From: Clostridia bacterium
Lineage (GTDB): Bacteria; Bacillota; Clostridia; Christensenellales; CAG-138
Length of the DNA: 64,000 bases
Direction: 5' to 3'
NCBI GenBank assembly: GCA_017538255.1
Contig: JAFYJD010000010.1
Coordinates: forward strand, 183,201 to 247,200
The notes under the pieces are model-generated. The model did no database searches and was not told the origin of the DNA. It saw only the letters and a list, made by a program, of their open reading frames with translations. Positions 8,221-15,076 of the stretch are shown here, in pieces. The position numbers and the translations under genes were made by a program. Within the stretch, counting starts at the first letter, position 1. The number at the start of each line of letters is the position of its first letter.

Positions 8221-8982
8221 ATGGAAGCATTCAGTTACGATCTTCATCTTCATTCCTGTCTGTCCCCGTGCGGGGACGACGATATGACGCCCTGCAATAT
8301 TGCCGGTATGGCGTATCTCAACGGGCTGAAGATCGTTGCTCTGACCGACCACAATTCCGCCAAAAATTGCCCGGCGTTCTTTGCCGCGTGCAAACAGTAC
8401 GGAATAACGCCCGTCCCCGGCATGGAGTTGACCACCGCCGAAGAGATACATATGGTCTGCCTGTTCGAGTCGCTCGACGCGGCAATGGCGTTCGACAAAG
8501 AACTTCAAAAGTACCGTATGCCGATCAAAAACAAGATCGAGATCTTCGGCAGTCAGCCCATTATGGCCGAGGAGGACAGGGTGGTGGGCGAGGACCCGTA
8601 TTTTCTGCCGGCCGCCACGACCCTCTCGATAGAGGACGCGTCGCGGCTCGTAAGAGCCGGCGGAGGCGTATGCTATCCCGCACATATCGACAGGGAATCA
8701 AACGGCCTTCTCGCCGTGCTCGGTATGTTTCCTGAAGAACCCGTGTTTGGGCTTTCGGAACTTAGGGAAAGAAAAAACGCCGATCTCGCCGGAGGACGCA
8801 AACTGATCGTTTCGTCCGATGCCCACAGATTATGGGAGATCAACCGGGCGGAAAACTTCCTGCACCTCGACGCGACTGCGGACGCAGGCGCGGACGAGAT
8901 ACGCGCGGCGCTGTTCAAAAGCCTGCGCAAAGCCGAAGCGGGACAGGCCGACGAAACGGATCCGAAAGGAGCACTCTATTGA
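8221..8982 (+). CDS. PHP-domain phosphoesterase
   Basis: A 253-residue PHP-fold metal-dependent phosphoesterase. Metal ligands are visible in DLHLHSCLSPCGDDD, the TDHNS motif, PGMELTT, PAHIDRES and SSDAH near the C-terminus. PHP enzymes hydrolyse phosphoesters such as nucleotide 3',5'-bisphosphates or histidinol phosphate; the substrate here is unknown. A PHP gene amid HydA, DRTGG and GHKL genes is a recurrent clostridial hydrogenase arrangement as far as I recall. It starts 6 bases after the DRTGG gene and its stop overlaps the next start by two bases. Confidence 0.8.
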   Translation: MEAFSYDLHLHSCLSPCGDDDMTPCNIAGMAYLNGLKIVALTDHNSAKNCPAFFAACKQYGITPVPGMELTTAEEIHMVCLFESLDAAMAFDKELQKYRMPIKNKIEIFGSQPIMAEEDRVVGEDPYFLPAATTLSIEDASRLVRAGGGVCYPAHIDRESNGLLAVLGMFPEEPVFGLSELRERKNADLAGGRKLIVSSDAHRLWEINRAENFLHLDATADAGADEIRAALFKSLRKAEAGQADETDPKGALY

Positions 8983-9542
8983 AAGAACTGTCGCTGAACA
9001 TACTCGATATCGCGCAAAACTCGATCACGGCGGAAGCCGATCTTGTCGAGATCTCGCTTAACGAAACGGATACGACGCTCACCCTTACCGTCAAGGACAA
9101 CGGTTACGGGATGAGCCCCGAGTTTCTTGCTTCGGTACACGATCCGTTTTCGACGACGAGGACCACAAGAAAGGTCGGGCTCGGGATACCGCTTCTCAAA
9201 CTCGCCGCGGAGCAGACGGACGGCTATATAGACCTCCGCTCCACGCAGCGCAGCGCGGATCCCGAAAACTGCGGAACGGTCATAACGGCGTTTTTCAACA
9301 AAGATCATCTCGATTTCACTCCGATAGGCGATATCGTATCGACTATCACAACGCTATTGCAGGGCTTTCCCGATATCGATTATGTGTTTTCGCACAGGAT
9401 CGAAACGGGCGGGGCTGAAAAACTGATAGCGATAGATACGCGCGATATGCGCGTGATCCTCGGCGATGAAGTGCCCCTGAGCGACCCTATGGTGCTTGTA
9501 TGGGTAAAGGAAACGCTCGAGGAACAGTACTCGGCCTTATAG
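8979..9542 (+). CDS. GHKL-domain histidine-kinase-like ATPase
   Basis: A 187-residue protein with an N-terminal GHKL ATP-binding domain: N box LDIAQNSITA, G1 DNGYGM and G2 TTRKVGLGIPLLK. The C-terminal ~70 residues (DIVSTITTLLQGFPDIDY onward) are unlike DHp domains, and no phospho-acceptor His is evident. Start choice: TTG 8979 is preceded by AAAGGAG, overlaps the upstream stop, and begins the conserved KELSLNILDIAQNS block; the longer frame from 8832 lies in the PHP gene. Its role is regulatory by context; whether it pairs with the RsbW-like protein at 6024 is not known. Confidence 0.75.
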   Translation: MKELSLNILDIAQNSITAEADLVEISLNETDTTLTLTVKDNGYGMSPEFLASVHDPFSTTRTTRKVGLGIPLLKLAAEQTDGYIDLRSTQRSADPENCGTVITAFFNKDHLDFTPIGDIVSTITTLLQGFPDIDYVFSHRIETGGAEKLIAIDTRDMRVILGDEVPLSDPMVLVWVKETLEEQYSAL

Positions 9543-9607
9543 CGGCTGAACTCAATATAGAATTAAATAATTTATTTAATAAATAAACCGAAAGGAAACA
9601 GATCCGT

Positions 9608-9979
9608 ATGAAATCACTGGAAGAACTCGCAAAGATCCGCGAGAGAATGCAGAGCAAGGTCATTCTCCGCGAGGGTCAGGCAACCACTCGCGTGGTCGTC
9701 GGTATGGCAACCTGCGGCATCGCCGCAGGCGCAAGGCCCGTGCTCAACACCTTCGTAGAAGAAGTCGCCAAGAACGATCTCGGCGATAAGGTTACCGTAA
9801 GCCAGACCGGCTGCATCGGTATGTGCCGCTTCGAGCCCATCGTTGAAGTTTTCGAGGGCGACAACGAGCGCGTTACCTATGTAAAAGTTACCCCCGAAAT
9901 GGCGAAGGAGATCGTAGAAAAGCACCTCAAGGGCGGCAAGCCCATCGCCGAATACACCATCGGCGCTGCAGAGAAATAA
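9608..9979 (+). CDS. hydD: Thioredoxin-like [2Fe-2S] ferredoxin (HydD/HndB-type)
   Basis: A 123-residue thioredoxin-like [2Fe-2S] ferredoxin. The ligands are in MATCGIAAGA and QTGCIGMCRFEP. Such proteins accompany HydABC/HndABCD hydrogenases as an electron-transfer subunit. The ATG is preceded by AAAGGAAA; the 65-base gap before it is the largest in the operon and is A/T-rich, but no clear promoter was seen. Twenty bases separate it from hydB. Confidence 0.88.
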   Translation: MKSLEELAKIRERMQSKVILREGQATTRVVVGMATCGIAAGARPVLNTFVEEVAKNDLGDKVTVSQTGCIGMCRFEPIVEVFEGDNERVTYVKVTPEMAKEIVEKHLKGGKPIAEYTIGAAEK

Positions 9980-9999
9980 TTATTAAGGAGAGTTAACCT

Positions 10000-11793
10000 A
10001 TGATTCGCTCACACGTTCTGATTTGCGGCGGTACCGGTTGTACCAGCGGCGGCAGCGCAGCCATCGGCGACAAGCTGCAGCAGGAACTCAACAGGCTCGG
10101 CCTGCAGGAAGAGATCAAGATCGTTCGCACCGGCTGCTTCGGTCTTTGCGCTCTCGGCCCCGTTATGATCGTTTATCCCGAGGCAACTTTCTACAGCCGC
10201 GTCAAGGTCGAGGATGTTCCCGAGATCGCCGAAGAGCATCTGCTCAAAGGCCGTATCGTAGAACGCCTCGTCTACAAAGAGAAAGAAGAACTCGATATGA
10301 GTCAGGTCCCCGCACTCGGCGAGACCAACTTCTATAAGACCCAGCTTCGCGTTGCGCTTCGCAACTGCGGCGTCATCGATCCCGAGAACATCGAAGAGTA
10401 CATCGCGATGGACGGTTATCAGGCGCTCGCCAAGGTCCTTACCGAGATGACTCCCGCTCAGGTAATCGATGTTATGAAAGCTTCCGGTCTTCGCGGCCGC
10501 GGCGGCGCAGGCTTCCCGACAGGTATGAAATGGCAGTTCGCCGCTGCAAACGAAGCCGACCAGAAATACGTCGTATGTAATGCGGACGAGGGCGACCCCG
10601 GCGCGTTTATGGACAGGTCCATCCTCGAGGGCGATCCCCACGCCGTTCTCGAAGCAATGGCCATCGCAGGCTACGCCATCGGCGCAAGCAAGGGCTACAT
10701 CTACGTTCGCGCGGAGTATCCCATCGCTGTTACACGTCTTCAGATCGCTATCGACCAGGCTCGTGAATACGGTCTGCTCGGCGAAAACATCTTCGGCACT
10801 GGCTTCAGCTTCGACTGCGAGATCCGTCTCGGCGCGGGCGCGTTCGTCTGCGGCGAAGAGACCGCGCTGCTCACCAGCATCGAGGGCAACCGCGGCGAAC
10901 CCCGCAACAAGCCCCCGTTCCCGGCGAACAAGGGTCTGTTCGGTAAGCCGACCATCATCAACAACGTTGAAACACTTGCAAACATTCCCCAGATCTTCAT
11001 CAAGGGCGCAGAGTGGTTCGCTTCCATGGGCACCGAGGATTCCAAGGGCACCAAGGTATTCGCTCTCGGCGGCGCGATCAACAACACAGGTCTTGTTGAG
11101 ATCCCCCTCGGCACGACGCTTCGCCACATCATCTACGATATCGGCGGCGGCATCCCGAACGGCAGGCAGTTCAAGGCTGTTCAGACCGGCGGTCCTTCCG
11201 GCGGCTGCATCCCCGCATCCCTGCTCGATACCCCGATCGATTACGCAAACCTTACCCGAATCGGCGCTATGATGGGTTCCGGCGGTATGATCGTTACCGA
11301 CGATTCCACCTGTATGGTAGACTTCGCCCGCTTCTTCCTCGACTTCACCGTCGACGAGAGCTGCGGCAAGTGCACCCCCTGCCGCATCGGCACCAGGCGT
11401 CTTCTTGAGCTGCTCAACAAGATCACCGAGGGCAACGGCACCATCGAGGATCTCGACAAACTCGAAGAACTCTGCTACTACATCAAGGGCAACTCCCTCT
11501 GCGCACTCGGCCAGACCGCGCCCAACCCCGTGCTCTCCACGCTGAAGTATTTCCGCGACGAGTACGAGGCCCACGTAGTGGAAAAGCGCTGCCCCGCAGG
11601 CGTATGTAAGAACCTTATGAACTACTACATCGTTCCCGAGAACTGCCGCGGCTGCACCGCCTGCGCACGCAAGTGCCCCGTCGGCGCTATCTCCGGCACC
11701 GTGAAAGAGCCCCATACGATCGACACCAACAAGTGCATCAAGTGCGGCGCCTGCATCGAGACCTGTAAGTTCAACGCGATCATCAAGAAATAA
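10000..11793 (+). CDS. hydB: NuoF-like flavin subunit of the bifurcating [FeFe] hydrogenase
   Basis: A 597-residue flavoprotein, full length for HydB/HndC. Order: thioredoxin-like [2Fe-2S] domain at 1-95 (CGGTGCTSGG, CFGLCALGP), the 51-kDa NADH/FMN domain (GLRGRGGAGFPTGMKW, NADEGDPGAFMDR), an SLBB segment, the 51-kDa [4Fe-4S] region (ESCGKCTPCRIG), and two C-terminal [4Fe-4S] motifs (CRGCTACARKCP and CIKCGACIETC). It oxidises or makes NAD(P)H and in this family carries the bifurcating FMN. It precedes hydA by 11 bases, with AAGGAG sites on both. Confidence 0.93.
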   Translation: MIRSHVLICGGTGCTSGGSAAIGDKLQQELNRLGLQEEIKIVRTGCFGLCALGPVMIVYPEATFYSRVKVEDVPEIAEEHLLKGRIVERLVYKEKEELDMSQVPALGETNFYKTQLRVALRNCGVIDPENIEEYIAMDGYQALAKVLTEMTPAQVIDVMKASGLRGRGGAGFPTGMKWQFAAANEADQKYVVCNADEGDPGAFMDRSILEGDPHAVLEAMAIAGYAIGASKGYIYVRAEYPIAVTRLQIAIDQAREYGLLGENIFGTGFSFDCEIRLGAGAFVCGEETALLTSIEGNRGEPRNKPPFPANKGLFGKPTIINNVETLANIPQIFIKGAEWFASMGTEDSKGTKVFALGGAINNTGLVEIPLGTTLRHIIYDIGGGIPNGRQFKAVQTGGPSGGCIPASLLDTPIDYANLTRIGAMMGSGGMIVTDDSTCMVDFARFFLDFTVDESCGKCTPCRIGTRRLLELLNKITEGNGTIEDLDKLEELCYYIKGNSLCALGQTAPNPVLSTLKYFRDEYEAHVVEKRCPAGVCKNLMNYYIVPENCRGCTACARKCPVGAISGTVKEPHTIDTNKCIKCGACIETCKFNAIIKK

Positions 11794-11804
11794 GGAGAAC
11801 CGAT

Positions 11805-13547
11805 ATGGATATGATCAATATGAAGATAAACGGTATGGATGTTCAGGTTCCTGCGAACTATACCATTTTGCAGGCAGCCGAACAGGCCGGTATCCGCATT
11901 CCCACCCTTTGCTACCTCAAGGATGTCAACGCGATCGGCGCCTGCCGTCTCTGCGTTGTCGAGGTCAAGGGTGCAAGGAGCAACCCCGTTGCGTGCCTTC
12001 AGACCGTTGCCGAGGGTATGGAAGTTCAGACCAACACCGCCGCGATCCGCGATTCCCGCAAAAAGACCCTCGAACTGCTCCTCTCCAACCACAGGATGGA
12101 CTGCCTCGGCTGCTCCCGCAGCACCAACTGCGAACTGCAGACCCTCGCGCAGGAGTACGAGTGCGATAACCACAAGTACCAGTTCGGCGGCGAACTTGAG
12201 CCCGATATCGACGATTCCGCGATCCACCTCATCCGCGACAACAGCAAGTGCATCCTTTGCCGCCGCTGCGTTGCGGTATGTAAGCACAATCAGTTCGCGT
12301 CTGTAATCGGTCCCAACGCCCGCGGCTTCAAGACCCACATCGCAAGCGCGTTCGAGATGGGCCTTGCGGAGACCAGTTGCGTAAACTGCGGTCAGTGCAT
12401 CGCCGTTTGCCCCACCGGCGCCCTTACAGAGAGGGACGATACCGCAAAGGTCTGGGCGGCGCTCAACGATCCCACCAAGCATGTTGTCGTCGGTCCCGCT
12501 CCTTCGGTCCGCGTACAGCTTGGCGAATGCTTCGGTATGCCCATCGGCACCAATGTAGAAGGCAAGATGATCGCCGCGCTCAAGAGGCTCGGCTTCGATA
12601 AGGTGTTCGATGTTGATACCGCTGCCGACCTTACCATTATGGAAGAGGGCACCGAGTTCATCGGCAGGCTCACCAAGGGCGGCAAACTCCCGATGATCAC
12701 CTCCTGCTCGCCCGGCTGGATCAAGTTCTGCGAGCATTACTATCCCGAGTTCACCGAGAACCTCTCCTCCTGCAAATCGCCCCAGGGTATGTTCGGCGCG
12801 ATGGTCAAGAGCTATTATGCCGAAAAGGCCGGTATCGATCCCAAGGATATCGTTACCGTTTCCATTATGCCCTGCACCGCGAAGAAGTTTGAACTCTCCC
12901 GCGAGGAGATGCAGGTCAACGATCTTAGGGACATCGACGTTTCGCTCACCACACGTGAACTCGCCTCGATGATCAAACGCGCGGGCATTATGTTCACCGA
13001 ACTGCCCGATGAAACCGCGGATCCCGTATTTGGCATCGCGTCCGGCGCGGGCCACATCTTCGGCGCGACCGGCGGCGTTATGGAAGCTGCGCTTCGTACC
13101 GTCGTTGAGGTCGTTACCGGCAAGCCCCTTGAAAAACTCGAGTTCCACGAAGTTCGCGGCCTCAAGGATATCAAGGAAGCCGAGTACGACGTTGCCGGCA
13201 CCAAGGTGCGCGTTGCTGTTACCAGCGGTCTGGCGAACGCCGCAAAACTGCTTGATATGGTCAAGAACGGTGAGAGGGACTATCACTTCATCGAGGTTAT
13301 GGCGTGCCCCGGCGGCTGCGTAAACGGCGGCGGTCAGCCCCATCAGCCCGGCTATGTTCGCAGTTCGACCGATCTGCGCGCGGTGCGCGCCGCGGGTCTG
13401 TACGGTGAGGACGATGCCATGACTCTCAGAAAGTCGCATGAGAACCCCGTTATGAAGGAACTCTACGAGTATCTCGGCGAGCCCAACGGTCATAAGGCAC
13501 ACGAACTGCTCCACACCCACTACACCAAGAGGGGTCTGTACAAATAA
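11805..13547 (+). CDS. hydA: Catalytic [FeFe] hydrogenase subunit HydA
   Basis: A 580-residue hydrogenase reducing protons to H2 at the H-cluster. Domains: N-terminal [2Fe-2S] (CYLKDVNAIGACRLC), the His-ligated [4Fe-4S] site (HRMDCLGCSRSTNC), two ferredoxin clusters (CILCRRCVAVC, CVNCGQCIAVC), the H-domain, and a small-subunit-like tail. H-cluster motifs are TSCSPGW (Cys301/Ser302), MPCTAKKFE (Cys357) and MACPGGCVNGGGQP (Cys501, Cys505). L1 differs from textbook TSCCPxW; I recall the TSCSP form from other NAD(P)-linked clostridial enzymes, but could not check that. With hydB, hydC and hydD it forms a bifurcating-type complex using NADH and reduced ferredoxin. Last gene of the operon. Confidence 0.93.
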   Translation: MDMINMKINGMDVQVPANYTILQAAEQAGIRIPTLCYLKDVNAIGACRLCVVEVKGARSNPVACLQTVAEGMEVQTNTAAIRDSRKKTLELLLSNHRMDCLGCSRSTNCELQTLAQEYECDNHKYQFGGELEPDIDDSAIHLIRDNSKCILCRRCVAVCKHNQFASVIGPNARGFKTHIASAFEMGLAETSCVNCGQCIAVCPTGALTERDDTAKVWAALNDPTKHVVVGPAPSVRVQLGECFGMPIGTNVEGKMIAALKRLGFDKVFDVDTAADLTIMEEGTEFIGRLTKGGKLPMITSCSPGWIKFCEHYYPEFTENLSSCKSPQGMFGAMVKSYYAEKAGIDPKDIVTVSIMPCTAKKFELSREEMQVNDLRDIDVSLTTRELASMIKRAGIMFTELPDETADPVFGIASGAGHIFGATGGVMEAALRTVVEVVTGKPLEKLEFHEVRGLKDIKEAEYDVAGTKVRVAVTSGLANAAKLLDMVKNGERDYHFIEVMACPGGCVNGGGQPHQPGYVRSSTDLRAVRAAGLYGEDDAMTLRKSHENPVMKELYEYLGEPNGHKAHELLHTHYTKRGLYK

Positions 13548-13563
13548 GCCTGTTTGGGTTTAC

Positions 13564-13592
13564 GAGGGCGCGGCTTTCCGCGCCCTCGACTT
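13564..13592 (+). terminator. Terminator of the hydrogenase operon
   Basis: A perfect 10-bp stem, GAGGGCGCGG (13564-13573) with CCGCGCCCTC (13578-13587), and a CTTT loop. The following T content is moderate. Confidence 0.7.
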
Positions 13593-13620
13593 TATTCGAT
13601 CTTACTGAGCGGAGAATGCA

Positions 13621-14304
13621 ATGAATACCAAAAGAATCGGACTTATAGTCGCCGTGGAAATATCCGCCGTGCTCAAAAAATACGGAGAAAGGCTCGAAAA
13701 ACTCCCCGCGCGCGGGTTTGAAGTGATGCGCCTTACACTTAACGATTACACTCTCTATATCGTTTCGAGCGGAGCGGGGGAGATAGCGGCAGCGGCGGCG
13801 GCGCAGTACCTTATCAGCGTTCACGACGTGGATATGATACTCAATTTCGGCGTTGTCGGCGGCTTGACCGAGGAGATGACCGTCGCAAGGCTCGCGCTTA
13901 TAAAAGAGGTGGTGCACTACGACTTCGATGCGGGCGCATGGCTCGGCTATGAAAAGGGCAGGTACGCCGATTATCCGACACCGTTTATCAAAACGGATGA
14001 AACGCTGTTTGAAGCCGCGCTCAAAGCGGAGCCCGAACTCAAACCCGTGGTTTGCGCTTCGGGCGATAAGTTCGTCGCCGACGCGAAAAAAAAGCGAGAA
14101 CTCCACGAGGAGTTCTGCGCCGACATCTGCGAAATGGAATCGGCGGGCATTCTTATCACCGCAAACAGAAGCGGCGTTCCGTGCCTGTTCATAAAGGCGG
14201 TCTCCGATTCGATACACGGCGGCTCCGATGAGTTCGAGAGGGAAATAGAACGCTGCGCCGAGATATGTCTCGATACGCTTGATAAGGTCATACACAGCAT
14301 ATAA
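13621..14304 (+). CDS. mtnN: 5'-methylthioadenosine/S-adenosylhomocysteine nucleosidase-like phosphorylase-superfamily protein
   Basis: A 227-residue member of the purine/uridine phosphorylase superfamily, closest to MTA/SAH nucleosidase. Motifs are FGVVGGL in the nucleoside-binding part, CASGDKFV, the base/ribose site CEMESAGI with the catalytic-type Glu-Met-Glu, and KAVSDS. MtnN hydrolyses MTA and SAH to release adenine, recycling SAM by-products. The start region (IGLIVAVEISAV) lacks the usual MGAMxEE: the family MxxE appears as VAVEISAV, so substrate range may differ. The gene stands alone between two terminators; no obvious promoter was found. Confidence 0.78.
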   Translation: MNTKRIGLIVAVEISAVLKKYGERLEKLPARGFEVMRLTLNDYTLYIVSSGAGEIAAAAAAQYLISVHDVDMILNFGVVGGLTEEMTVARLALIKEVVHYDFDAGAWLGYEKGRYADYPTPFIKTDETLFEAALKAEPELKPVVCASGDKFVADAKKKRELHEEFCADICEMESAGILITANRSGVPCLFIKAVSDSIHGGSDEFEREIERCAEICLDTLDKVIHSI

Positions 14305-14310
14305 ACAGGT

Positions 14311-14351
14311 ATTCGTTTTTTCTGCCCCTTTTAAACGAATGGGGCTTTTTT
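14311..14351 (+). terminator. Terminator with an overlapping alternative hairpin
   Basis: GCCCC (14324-14328) pairs with GGGGC (14341-14345), followed by seven T, a good terminator. An 8-bp perfect pair ATTCGTTT (14311-14318) / AAACGAAT (14333-14340) interleaves with it, so the two stems exclude each other or form a pseudoknot. Confidence 0.65.
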
Positions 14352-14400
14352 ATTTGCGGATAAACGAAAATACTCACATATAAATAATTCCGCACCATAG

Positions 14401-14453
14401 TTGACAACGCCGCAAAAAGTGATATAATAATACTTGAACAATCGTTCAAGTAT
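14401..14453 (+). promoter_or_regulatory. Promoter and ArsR-type operator of the metal efflux operon
   Basis: TTGACA (14401-14406) and TATAAT (14423-14428) are 16 bases apart. Directly after the -10 box lies a perfect 10-bp inverted repeat, ATACTTGAAC (14430-14439) and GTTCAAGTAT (14444-14453), with a 4-base AATC gap. It overlaps the expected transcription start. The TTGAAC-N4-GTTCAA form fits operators of SmtB/CadC/ArsR repressors, so it is the likely binding site of the first gene's product. Confidence 0.85.
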
Positions 14454-14473
14454 TTGCGAAAGGTGATCGAAAT

Positions 14474-14830
14474 ATGAAAACAGCGGTACCGCATTGCGCC
14501 TCGTTCAAGGCGCACGAGGACATCATAGAACGGGTGAACGAGGCTATGCCCGACGAGGAACTCCTTTATGACCTTGCGGAACTCTTCAAGGTATTCGGAG
14601 ACAGTACGCGCATAAAGATACTGTATCTGCTTTTTGAAAGCGAGATGTGCGTCTGCGATATAGCGGCGATGCTGAACCTTACGGTATCCGCGATCTCGCA
14701 CCAGCTTCGCGTTCTGAAACAGTCGAGCCTCGTCAGATTCAAGCGTGTGGGCAAGACGGTATTCTACTCTCTTGCGGACGAGCACGTGCGCTCTATACTC
14801 GCGCAGGGTATGGAACATATCTCGGAATAG
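14474..14830 (+). CDS. ArsR/SmtB-family metal-sensing repressor (CadC-like)
   Basis: A 118-residue winged-helix repressor. The motif ESEMCVCDIAAML has the CVC of the α3N metal site (CadC/ArsR: ELCVCDL), and an extra N-terminal Cys and His (VPHCASFKAHE) matches the N-terminal arm that completes the CadC site for Cd, Pb or Zn. Recognition helix: VSAISHQLRVLKQSSLV. Metal binding would release the inverted repeat at 14430-14453. It opens a three-gene operon with an HMA chaperone and a P-type ATPase. The metal cannot be fixed from sequence; Cd/Zn/Pb is most likely. Confidence 0.9.
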   Translation: MKTAVPHCASFKAHEDIIERVNEAMPDEELLYDLAELFKVFGDSTRIKILYLLFESEMCVCDIAAMLNLTVSAISHQLRVLKQSSLVRFKRVGKTVFYSLADEHVRSILAQGMEHISE

Positions 14831-14854
14831 TTTCGACATAATAGGGGGACGGTT

Positions 14855-15076
14855 ATGAAAAAGACCTATCGTATGAACGGCGTGGATTGCGCCAACTGCG
14901 CTCTTAAAATGGAAACCGAGATCGCAAAACTCGACGGCGTGAACTCGTGCAGCATCAGTTTTGTTATGCAAAAACTCACCATTGACGCGGACTCCGAAAA
15001 ACTCGATTCCATAATCGAAAAAGCGTCCGCCGTCTGCAAACGCATCGACAGGCACGCGGAGATACTCTCAAAATAA
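14855..15076 (+). CDS. Heavy-metal-associated (HMA) domain protein
   Basis: A 73-residue single HMA domain with the metal site GVDCANCALKME (CxxC). In many operons this domain is fused to the N-terminus of the P-type ATPase; here it is a separate small gene whose stop shares one base with the ATPase start. It is probably a metallochaperone or detached binding domain for the ATPase at 15076. GGGGGA lies ahead of the ATG. Confidence 0.88.
   Translation: MKKTYRMNGVDCANCALKMETEIAKLDGVNSCSISFVMQKLTIDADSEKLDSIIEKASAVCKRIDRHAEILSK

Noticed and set aside
10009..13520. Long open frames opposite hydB and hydA (up to 631 codons)
   Set aside because: They mirror highly biased GC-rich codons, lack domains and ribosome sites, and would overlap well-supported genes on the other strand.
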